Assembly: GCA_003158355.1 (NCBI GenBank)
Contig: PMIV01000118.1
Location: 920 to 6,235, forward strand
Direction of reading: 5' to 3'
From: Anaerolineaceae bacterium
GTDB taxonomy: Bacteria > Chloroflexota > Anaerolineae > Anaerolineales > Anaerolineaceae
Length of the DNA stretch: 5,316 nucleotides
The position numbers and the translations under genes are program-made. The notes beneath the pieces are model-generated. The model ran no database searches. It saw only the letters and a program-made list of their open reading frames with translations, and was not told where the DNA came from. Shown piece after piece: positions 1 through 5,049 of this stretch. Position 1 is the stretch's first letter. Every line of letters begins with the position of its first letter.

Positions 1-260
1 TCGAGCCGGCCTTGCAGCGTGGTAATGATCTTCTGGCTCTCAGATTGAAGCTGACCTTCAATGATGCTCCGGGTTGTCTGTTTTATGCCAATGTTAAAGA
101 CCAGGGCCGTGATCAACAGAAGAAGAAACATAAAACCAATAACCGGAATAAGCAGTTTTCCGAAGAGTGTGCCGAAGAAAGGCGCTGTTTTGGGTAGGTT
201 ATCACTTCGTTGGCGGATAGCACCGGTAAATTCGTGAGTGGCTACAATAAGAGGGTTCAT
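1..260 (-). CDS. N-terminal part of a membrane-anchored sensor/receptor-like protein (truncated by window edge)
   Basis: An open frame runs from an ATG at 260-258 to the left edge, giving 86 residues with no stop. An in-frame TAG at 275-273 lies just upstream, so this ATG is the first possible start. About 35 N-terminal residues, predicted cytoplasmic, include several basic residues. One strongly hydrophobic segment follows at about residues 36-57 (core FLLLLITALVF). After it comes a polar, Gln/Ser/Thr-rich stretch (residues 60-86, starting KQTTRSIIEGQL) that looks like the first helix of an extracytoplasmic sensing domain. This layout is common in histidine kinases, chemotaxis receptors, adenylate/guanylate cyclases and GGDEF proteins. 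The output domain lies outside the window, so the class cannot be decided. No good Shine-Dalgarno site precedes the ATG. The gene follows the AIM24-family gene in the same direction, but a terminator separates them. Confidence 0.7.
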   Translation of the reverse strand, partial: MNPLIVATHEFTGAIRQRSDNLPKTAPFFGTLFGKLLIPVIGFMFLLLLITALVFNIGIKQTTRSIIEGQLQSESQKIITTLQGRL

Positions 261-280
261 TGAGATTCTTTTCTACTATT

Positions 281-314
281 ATTCTAGGGATTGGCATTTA
301 ACGAATGATTAACG
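281..314 (-). promoter_or_regulatory. Possible activator-dependent promoter: TAGAAT -10 with tandem TTAACG half-sites
   Basis: On the minus strand a TAGAAT hexamer (286-281) matches the -10 consensus at five of six positions and lies 20 bases before the ATG at 260. No -35-like hexamer sits at 16-18 bases. That space is taken by two identical hexamers, TTAACG on the plus strand at 298-303 and 309-314. They are separated by 5 bases, an 11-base period. Direct repeats with one-helical-turn spacing over the -35 region are the usual layout for OmpR/PhoB-type activators. The half-site resembles the TTAACA half-site of the Bacillus PhoP box. The arrangement is seen in the sequence; its function is inferred. 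Confidence 0.3.
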
Positions 315-360
315 GCGTGTAATGGGTGTGTATTAAACTCAAAGGGAAGGAAGCCAATGA

Positions 361-405
361 TTTTTAATTAAAAAACAAGGCTTCTCGAAAAAGAAACCTT
401 GTTTT
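361..405 (-). terminator. Rho-independent terminator after the AIM24-family gene
   Basis: The arms AAAACAAGG (372-380) and CCTTGTTTT (397-405) are perfectly complementary over 9 pairs. After one C/A mismatch, a further 4 pairs form between 382-385 and 392-395, around a 6-base loop. Read on the minus strand the hairpin lies 18 bases past the stop codon at 423. It runs into a T-rich tail (TTTTTAATT, 375-367), as expected for an intrinsic terminator. The plus-strand side also ends in TTTT, but no plus-strand gene ends here. Confidence 0.8.
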
Positions 406-422
406 GCTGTACGAATGCGTGA

Positions 423-1097
423 TTATGAGCTTTTTTGCGGTACTTGCGGGATGATCCAATCGATCAGTGCCTTGGGGGAGCGTGTCTGCATATAGAGATG
501 GCCGGGACCGGTTAACTCCACCACCAGACCTTCGCCGGAAAGCAGCGTAGATTTGAGGCCGCCGACGGCCTGGGTCTGTACGCCCATGTCAGCATCAAAA
601 GCCACCAGGTGAGTGGTATCCACCGTGTATTTTTCACCGGCAGCCAGGGTCTTTTCAAAAATGGCGCCGTAAGAAGAGACCAGCACCTTGCCCGAACCGG
701 TCGTTTCGAGCATGGAGACACCTTCGCCGGCGCGGAAGGCTTTACCGCTCAGTTTGGTCGAAAGTTCGATGCCGTTTTCTGAGGCCAGGTAGGAACCGGA
801 TTGGATGAGCAGAGGAGTGCCGCTCATTTGGATGAGCGTGATGTCGCCCGGCAGGTCAGGGGCCAGGGTCACTTCGCCGCCCTGAGGTCCAGCCTGCCAA
901 AAATTCTGGAAGAACGACTCGCCGCCCAGCACGGAGCGCCCCAGCGATTTCAAGAAGCCACCTTCAGCTTTCGTCTCCACCACGACGCCGGCAGAGTGGC
1001 TGACCATGGCGCCAGAATCAGCGCGGATACGTTCACCGGCGGCCAGTTTGACAATGGCAAGCGAGTAAGAGGGTCGAAATTGAATGTCTACTTCCAT
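423..1097 (-). CDS. AIM24 / TIGR00266-family protein (TRAP-like beta fold), function unknown
   Basis: This is a 224-residue soluble protein without signal peptide or membrane span. The N-terminus (MEVDIQF, then LAAGERIRADSGAMVSHS) is typical of the AIM24/DUF124 family. So are the Gly-rich turn with GGESFFQNFW (about residues 58-68), the segment HLVAFD (about 162-167), and the C-terminal GGLKSTLLSGEGL followed by TGPGHLYMQTRS. Members share a beta-sandwich related to the TRAP RNA-binding fold; yeast Aim24 is mitochondrial, and bacterial members have no firm biochemical role. Length is normal for the family. I chose ATG at 1097-1095 because AAGGAG sits 6 bases upstream. A longer frame from a TTG at 1112 would overlap that site and add 5 residues with no family match. 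The gene has its own promoter and terminator, so it is probably monocistronic. It is divergent from the diguanylate cyclase. Confidence 0.92.
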   Translation of the reverse strand: MEVDIQFRPSYSLAIVKLAAGERIRADSGAMVSHSAGVVVETKAEGGFLKSLGRSVLGGESFFQNFWQAGPQGGEVTLAPDLPGDITLIQMSGTPLLIQSGSYLASENGIELSTKLSGKAFRAGEGVSMLETTGSGKVLVSSYGAIFEKTLAAGEKYTVDTTHLVAFDADMGVQTQAVGGLKSTLLSGEGLVVELTGPGHLYMQTRSPKALIDWIIPQVPQKSS

Positions 1098-1103
1098 TGG
1101 GTT

Positions 1104-1109
1104 CTCCTT
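1104..1109 (-). promoter_or_regulatory. Shine-Dalgarno site that fixes the start of the AIM24-family gene
   Basis: AAGGAG on the minus strand lies 6 bases before the ATG at 1097. It matches the anti-Shine-Dalgarno sequence well and decides between this ATG and the in-frame TTG at 1112, which has no such site at a usable distance. Confidence 0.8.
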
Positions 1110-1150
1110 CAATAATAATCATCTTGATCTGGCGTTCCAGACCATAATTT

Positions 1151-1179
1151 AGTGTAGAATGCCCTCGTTTCTTTGTCAA
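1151..1179 (-). promoter_or_regulatory. Sigma70-type promoter of the AIM24-family gene
   Basis: On the minus strand a perfect -35 hexamer TTGACA (1179-1174) is followed after exactly 17 bases by TACACT (1156-1151), which matches the -10 consensus at four of six positions. Transcription would start near 1144, giving a leader of about 45 bases before the ATG at 1097. This is the best complete promoter match in the window. Confidence 0.65.
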
Positions 1180-1204
1180 TACGCAGCTGGACGGAAATCA
1201 AACT

Positions 1205-1234
1205 TTGTACAGCGTTTTAACTACCGGTAATAAT
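1205..1234 (+). promoter_or_regulatory. Weak candidate promoter for the diguanylate cyclase gene
   Basis: TTGTAC (1205-1210) and AATAAT (1229-1234) are separated by 18 bases and match the -35 and -10 consensus at three and five of six positions. A transcript from here would begin near 1241, after the ATG at 1236, so it would imply that translation starts at an internal ATG (1254, 1263 or 1290). A second -10-like hexamer, TACAAT at 1250-1255, has no matching -35 and would point the same way. An 8-base palindrome TACCGGTA (1222-1229) lies in the spacer. Confidence 0.2.
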
Positions 1235-1235
1235 C

Positions 1236-2606
1236 ATGTGTAATTGCGCTACAATGGTTTTAATGAGCCTATTTAATCGATTTTCAAAAATGTCAATTGT
1301 GGATTCTTTCCAGAACCCGATCATTTTCCACGATCAGCAAGGTCGTATCCAGCACGTGAATCAGTCCATGCTCGAGATATTTGGTTTACCAGATAAAAAG
1401 AGCGCACGCGGGCTCAATTTGATTGACAATTTTTCGGCTGACCCGAAAGAAGCTGCTCATTTTCGGCAGCAACTGAACCGGTTGGTTAAGCCGGGCAGGC
1501 TGCAATTTGAATGGCACTGCCGGGGAAAAAACGGAAATTTGATGACGATGGTTGTTTCCATTGCTCCTTTTAAGAGATCATTTTGTACACAATTATGGGA
1601 GGTTACTCCCTATATAAAAGTGGAGGAAAACCTGCGCGAGAGTGAGGCCAAATTTCGACTGATGACAGAAAACTCTGCCGATGTGATCTGGCACCTGGAT
1701 CAAAATTTTCGCTTTACTTTTATCAGCAGTTCGGACGAATCACTGCGGGGTTTCAAGGCGCAAGAGATCATTGGCCGAACAATTTTTAGCCAATTGAAAC
1801 CTGAAGGGGTGAAATATGTGCAAGAAATGAATCGAAAACGGATGGAAGATGAACAAAAGGGGATCAAAACGGGGGTTATCCGTTACGAACTGGAACAGGT
1901 TCGCAAGGATGACGGTTTTATATGGACGGAGATCAATGTCAATCCTTTCCGCGATTCAGCTGGGAATCTTGCCGGCTATGATGGGGTCACTCGCGATATC
2001 TCACAACGCAAACAGGCTGAACAACAATTACACCTGGAAAAAATGAAACTGGAGCATACCCTGGAGCAACTGCGCGATGCCCAGGCTGAACTGACCTACC
2101 TGGCTGATTTTGACAGCCTGACCCGCTTGATGAACCGCCGTAGTTTTCAGAAAGTTACCGAAAAAGAGATCCAACGCTCGTTACGAAATCACCATCCCCT
2201 GGTCTTGGTGATGTTGGACGTGGATAACTTTAAAAATGTGAATGACCAATTTGGCCATCCAAAGGGTGATGAAGTATTGGTCAGGCTGGCTGCCATTCTT
2301 TCCGATTCCATCCGCCAACAGGACGAAGTAGCGCGCATGGGAGGCGAAGAGTTTGCCTTGTTGTTGACCGAAACAGATTCTCAAGCCGCTTTGATCATGA
2401 CCGAACGCATTCGTGCCAGGATCGCGCATGAGATCTTGCCGCTTTCAAATCAGGCCGAGGTCAGTATCACCTGCAGTTTTGGCTTGGCCGAGTTGAACCC
2501 AACAGAGCCGAATTTCGTTGATTTCTACCGTGCGGCAGATGAGGCGCTTTATAAAGCCAAACAAATGGGGAAGAACCGCATTGAGGCAAGTGGATTCATC
2601 CAATGA
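1236..2606 (+). CDS. PAS-PAS-GGDEF diguanylate cyclase
   Basis: This protein of 456 residues at most is predicted to make c-di-GMP from two GTP. It has no membrane span, so it is probably a cytoplasmic sensor. PAS 1 covers about residues 19-125 (NPIIFHDQQGRIQHVN). PAS 2 covers about 137-258 and ends in a PAC motif, GYDGVTRDISQRKQAE. A coiled-coil linker runs over about 258-288. The GGDEF domain follows from about 290, opening with DFDSLTRLMNRRSF. Catalytic features are present: D328 in LDVDNFKNVND for metal binding, and active-site GGEEF at 369-373. The RxxD product-inhibition site (RQQD, 360-363) lies the canonical five residues before GGEEF, so feedback control by c-di-GMP is expected. There is no EAL domain. 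The start is uncertain: ATG codons at 1236, 1254, 1263 and 1290 all lack a Shine-Dalgarno site, and the first PAS match begins near the last. An in-frame TAA at 1218 limits extension. The signal sensed by the PAS domains cannot be read from sequence. Confidence 0.93.
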   Translation: MCNCATMVLMSLFNRFSKMSIVDSFQNPIIFHDQQGRIQHVNQSMLEIFGLPDKKSARGLNLIDNFSADPKEAAHFRQQLNRLVKPGRLQFEWHCRGKNGNLMTMVVSIAPFKRSFCTQLWEVTPYIKVEENLRESEAKFRLMTENSADVIWHLDQNFRFTFISSSDESLRGFKAQEIIGRTIFSQLKPEGVKYVQEMNRKRMEDEQKGIKTGVIRYELEQVRKDDGFIWTEINVNPFRDSAGNLAGYDGVTRDISQRKQAEQQLHLEKMKLEHTLEQLRDAQAELTYLADFDSLTRLMNRRSFQKVTEKEIQRSLRNHHPLVLVMLDVDNFKNVNDQFGHPKGDEVLVRLAAILSDSIRQQDEVARMGGEEFALLLTETDSQAALIMTERIRARIAHEILPLSNQAEVSITCSFGLAELNPTEPNFVDFYRAADEALYKAKQMGKNRIEASGFIQ

Positions 2607-2611
2607 CAATC

Positions 2612-4123
2612 TTAAGGTTTCGGGAAACAGCCGTCATTGGTTTGAGCATATAAAGTTTCATTGCCTTCAACAGCCAGAACTTCCACTTTGCTAACGAGAC
2701 CCAGACCGGGCAGCCGCTCTGGGTCGATGTAAAGATAATGAGAATGGATCGGGGGAGTGAGGTAATCCTGGAAAACAATGGTGTTTACCCCCATGCCGCC
2801 CTGAATGGATAGCAGAAAGGGAGTGGCATTAACATCGGTGAGGATTGAGTTGCACCAGGGGTCTTTTCCGGGTTGGTAGGTGAGGGTTGCCATTGCGGCG
2901 GATGTCGCCTGCTGACCTTCCGCCTCCTTCGGGAAATGGGTCCCGACAAACACATTCTGATAATTTAAGATAAATATAGGCAGCAGTGCCAGGTTGAAAA
3001 CCAGCGAGAGAATAAGAGCCGCGCTTACTTCCCTGCTCTGCAGGTTGACCACCAAAAACAGCAGGCTGATGATCAGATACGGCGCCAGGATGCGCAGGTC
3101 GCCCAGCGTGCCCACGGTATTGAAGGCAAAGGTGGCCAGAATTTCGCTCACCAGAATGAACAGCGGCACAATGAATTGATATTTCTTTTTGTAGACAAAG
3201 TACCCCAGGGCAGCGGTCACGAACAAGGTGGTATAACGCTGCACGATTTCCGCTGAGTTCATGCTACTCGACAGCGAAACGTAATCTTTGCAGTTGGCAA
3301 TAAAATGATCAACAAAAAAGTGCAGGAACCTTCTGACCGTAAATGGTTCGACATGAGTAAGTTGATATAAAAATAGATAAGGATATGGGCTGGTCCAGGC
3401 AGAAAAAATTAGCACCAGCAGCAGGCTCAAGATCGCTGCAATGGCCACAGAAAGGATCAGCCACTTGAGATTTCTCTTGGGGCGGATCAGGTAGATCAGC
3501 GGGAAGAATACCAGCACCCAGGTGACACGCAGTAGCGAAAGTACCAACGCGGTCAGCAGCCCCAAAATGGGAACGATCGCGGGGTTGTCTTTCTGTCGCG
3601 ACAGGCGGATCAAAACTCCGGCAAGGATGATCGTTAACGCCTGGATCAAACTTTCCTGCATGCTGGAGGGGATGTAGAAGAGAATGGCAGATACCGATAA
3701 GAAGGCAAGGATCAAGAACAACTTGCTTTTTAAACCAGGTTTGGTCAATAACAGAAAAACCAACAAAGCGATGGAAAGAAAGGCCATGTTAAACCAGGGG
3801 CCTGAAGTTTGTGCCCAGCCAAAAATCCGTGCCAGTGATCCCATGATCACGGCGAAGACAGGGCCGTGGATGCCAAAATGGAAATAATTTAATTTGGCAA
3901 CCAATTCTTCCATCGAAAAATAACCACCGTGGAATCCAGCAGCTTTGAATGTGTTGATTTCCTGCCAGTAGGTAATTTCGTCGCCCTGCGCTAGTCGAAA
4001 ATGGCTGAGATCAGTATTGAGCAGGGTCTTGAGCAAAAATTGAGTGGACAGAAAGGGAGTTAAAATTACCAGTGCGGCTGCGATAATATTCCCGATCTTC
4101 ATCCAACGTAATTTGAGATTCAT
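2612..4123 (-). CDS. Polytopic membrane protein, probable GT-C-type glycosyltransferase
   Basis: This is a 503-residue protein with about 11-12 hydrophobic spans: roughly residues 10-32, 86-102, 108-127, 133-150, 152-174, 180-213 (probably two), 219-243, 298-311, 316-335, 344-360 and 367-387. A polar C-terminal domain of about 115 residues follows. The loop after span 1 carries GDEITYW (D48, E49). An acidic pair at this place is the usual catalytic or metal site of GT-C enzymes, which use polyprenyl-phosphate sugars outside the membrane (PMT, ArnT, GT39/GT83 types). HFGIHGPVFAVIMG (about 82-95) resembles the conserved stretch before span 2 in such proteins. No close family is recognised, so donor and acceptor are unknown. 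The ATG at 4123 is preferred because GAGGAG lies 9 bases upstream; Met8 has no such site. The gene stands alone, divergent from AlaX and convergent with the cyclase. A non-enzymatic membrane protein remains possible. Confidence 0.6.
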   Translation of the reverse strand: MNLKLRWMKIGNIIAAALVILTPFLSTQFLLKTLLNTDLSHFRLAQGDEITYWQEINTFKAAGFHGGYFSMEELVAKLNYFHFGIHGPVFAVIMGSLARIFGWAQTSGPWFNMAFLSIALLVFLLLTKPGLKSKLFLILAFLSVSAILFYIPSSMQESLIQALTIILAGVLIRLSRQKDNPAIVPILGLLTALVLSLLRVTWVLVFFPLIYLIRPKRNLKWLILSVAIAAILSLLLVLIFSAWTSPYPYLFLYQLTHVEPFTVRRFLHFFVDHFIANCKDYVSLSSSMNSAEIVQRYTTLFVTAALGYFVYKKKYQFIVPLFILVSEILATFAFNTVGTLGDLRILAPYLIISLLFLVVNLQSREVSAALILSLVFNLALLPIFILNYQNVFVGTHFPKEAEGQQATSAAMATLTYQPGKDPWCNSILTDVNATPFLLSIQGGMGVNTIVFQDYLTPPIHSHYLYIDPERLPGLGLVSKVEVLAVEGNETLYAQTNDGCFPKP

Positions 4124-4132
4124 GCCAGCAGG

Positions 4133-4160
4133 CTCCTCACCCGGTGATGAAATTCGGGTG
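4133..4160 (-). promoter_or_regulatory. Leader hairpin touching the Shine-Dalgarno site of the GT-C-like gene
   Basis: A perfect 6-base inverted repeat, CACCCG (4138-4143) and CGGGTG (4155-4160), is separated by 11 bases. In the minus-strand transcript the stem would begin about 2 bases from the predicted 5' end near 4162. Its 3' arm shares its last G with the Shine-Dalgarno GAGGAG (4138-4133). It could act as a 5'-stabilising stem-loop, a translation-modulating element or a protein-binding operator; only the symmetry and position are seen. Confidence 0.4.
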
Positions 4161-4168
4161 TTCCGAGT

Positions 4169-4198
4169 ATTATAAAGGAAGAAGTCAGATTAGCACAA
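4169..4198 (-). promoter_or_regulatory. Probable promoter of the GT-C-like gene
   Basis: A perfect TATAAT lies on the minus strand at 4174-4169. A weak -35 candidate, TTGTGC (4198-4193), stands 18 bases upstream and matches three of six positions. Transcription would start near 4162, giving a leader of about 39 bases to the ATG at 4123. Confidence 0.45.
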
Positions 4199-4200
4199 AT

Positions 4201-4229
4201 TTCGCCAAACCAGCGGGCAAAGTTATAAT
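4201..4229 (+). promoter_or_regulatory. Probable promoter of the AlaX gene
   Basis: A perfect TATAAT (4224-4229) is preceded after 17 bases by a weak -35, TTCGCC (4201-4206), matching three of six positions. Transcription would start near 4236, leaving a leader of about 18 bases that contains the Shine-Dalgarno AGGAG (4243-4247), 6 bases before the ATG. It is back to back with the promoter of the minus-strand membrane protein gene. Confidence 0.45.
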
Positions 4230-4253
4230 GGAGAGATTATTCAGGAGACACCC

Positions 4254-4958
4254 ATGACCGAACTTCTTTATCATACCGATAGTTACTTGCAAGAATTCAG
4301 CGCCCGTGTCACCGCCTTGGACGAAGCTGCCCGCGCAGTGGTCCTGGACCGCACCGCTTTTTATCCCGGCGGCGGCGGACAGCCCTGCGATTTTGGTACC
4401 CTGAGCAATGGAAAAACGACCTGGACGGTTGAAAAGACCAAAAAAGACGGCGATACGGTCGATCACTTTTTGGCCGGGACTGACCCTTTGCCCCAAACCG
4501 GGCAGGAAGTCACCGGTAAATTGGATTGGGCGCGCCGCTACCGCTTGATGCGCACCCATACCGCCATGCACATTTTGTGCGGCGTCATCTTCCGCGATTA
4601 CGGCGCCCACGTCACCGGCGGTGACATGGATATTCAGCAGGCGCGCATGGATTTCGAGTTCGAGTCCATGTCGCGTGAGTTGGTCGAAGTGATCGAGCAG
4701 GCCGTCAACCGCGAGGTGCAGAAGGATCTGCCCATCCGGGTTCAGATCCTGCCGCGCGAGGAGGCTTTCAAGATTCCCGGTCTCATCCGCACCAAGATCA
4801 GCCTGTTACCGCCCGGCATTCCCTTTGTGCGCACATTGGAGATCGTGGGGCTCGACCTTCAGGCTGACGGCGGCACGCACGTGCATTCCACTGCTGAGGT
4901 TGGCACCATTCACCTGGTGGATTACAAAAGCAAGGGCAAGATCAACAAGCGGTTGTAA
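4254..4958 (+). CDS. alaX: Alanyl-tRNA editing protein AlaX (free-standing AlaRS editing domain)
   Basis: This 234-residue cytoplasmic protein belongs to the family that hydrolyses mischarged Ser- or Gly-tRNA(Ala) in trans, resembling the editing domain of alanyl-tRNA synthetase. The N-terminal part carries the family signature DRTAFYPGGGGQPCDFG (residues 32-48). The editing core has the HxxxH zinc motif HTAMH (H102, H106) in RLMRTHTAMHILCG, and near the C-terminus ADGGTHVHSTAEVG with H209. Length and the N-terminal module fit the medium AlaX-M type rather than the short AlaX-S. The fourth zinc ligand, usually Cys in CGGTH, is Asp205 here. Two other Cys residues, C45 and C109, are near conserved motifs. 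The start is well supported by AGGAG 6 bases before the ATG at 4254. Sample lines look more GC-rich (about 53-57%) than a sampled line of the cyclase gene (about 42%). The gene is probably monocistronic, ending at a strong terminator. Confidence 0.93.
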   Translation: MTELLYHTDSYLQEFSARVTALDEAARAVVLDRTAFYPGGGGQPCDFGTLSNGKTTWTVEKTKKDGDTVDHFLAGTDPLPQTGQEVTGKLDWARRYRLMRTHTAMHILCGVIFRDYGAHVTGGDMDIQQARMDFEFESMSRELVEVIEQAVNREVQKDLPIRVQILPREEAFKIPGLIRTKISLLPPGIPFVRTLEIVGLDLQADGGTHVHSTAEVGTIHLVDYKSKGKINKRL

Positions 4959-4985
4959 GTCGAGCTGGACTAAATTAAAATAGCT

Positions 4986-5040
4986 GTTTTTAAATAAAAA
5001 CACCTGGGAGAATCAATTTTTTCCCGGGTGTTTACTTTTA
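4986..5040. terminator. Bidirectional Rho-independent terminator between alaX and the ABC ATPase gene
   Basis: Positions 4998-5012 pair with 5019-5033 over 15 pairs, two of them G-T, around a 6-base loop (5013-5018). The core is CACCTGGGA against TCCCGGGTG. Read on the plus strand, the descending arm ends in TTT and is followed by ACTTTTA. Read on the minus strand it ends in TTTTTATTT. It lies 39 bases after the alaX stop and 16 bases after the ATPase stop, so it can serve both convergent genes. Confidence 0.88.
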
Positions 5041-5049
5041 AAATATCAT

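Noticed and set aside
12..197. Open frame of 61 codons on the plus strand at the left edge
   Set aside because: It lies opposite the membrane-protein frame, which has a better composition and a clear hydrophobic span; the Lys/Arg/Asn-rich product has no recognisable features.
221..232. The 12-mer CACCGGTAAATT occurs here and at 4511-4522
   Set aside because: About one shared 12-mer is expected by chance in a window of this size; the copies lie in unrelated coding sequences with no flanking similarity.
801..1115. Open frame of 104 codons on the plus strand inside the AIM24-family gene
   Set aside because: It is antisense to a gene with clear family motifs, a promoter and a Shine-Dalgarno site; its own protein is compositionally odd (rich in His, Arg, Ala) and has no ribosome-binding site.
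1222..1229. Palindrome TACCGGTA upstream of the cyclase gene as an operator
   Set aside because: Eight symmetric bases without further flanking symmetry or a second copy are too little to call a binding site.
2617..2628. Small hairpin GTTT-CGGG-AAAC near the 3' end of the GT-C-like gene
   Set aside because: It has only four pairs, no following T tract on either strand and lies inside the coding sequence, so it is not a terminator.
4185..4610. Open frame of 141 codons on the minus strand over the start of alaX
   Set aside because: It is the antisense shadow of a GC-rich coding region with strong AlaX motifs, and it would cover both divergent promoters.
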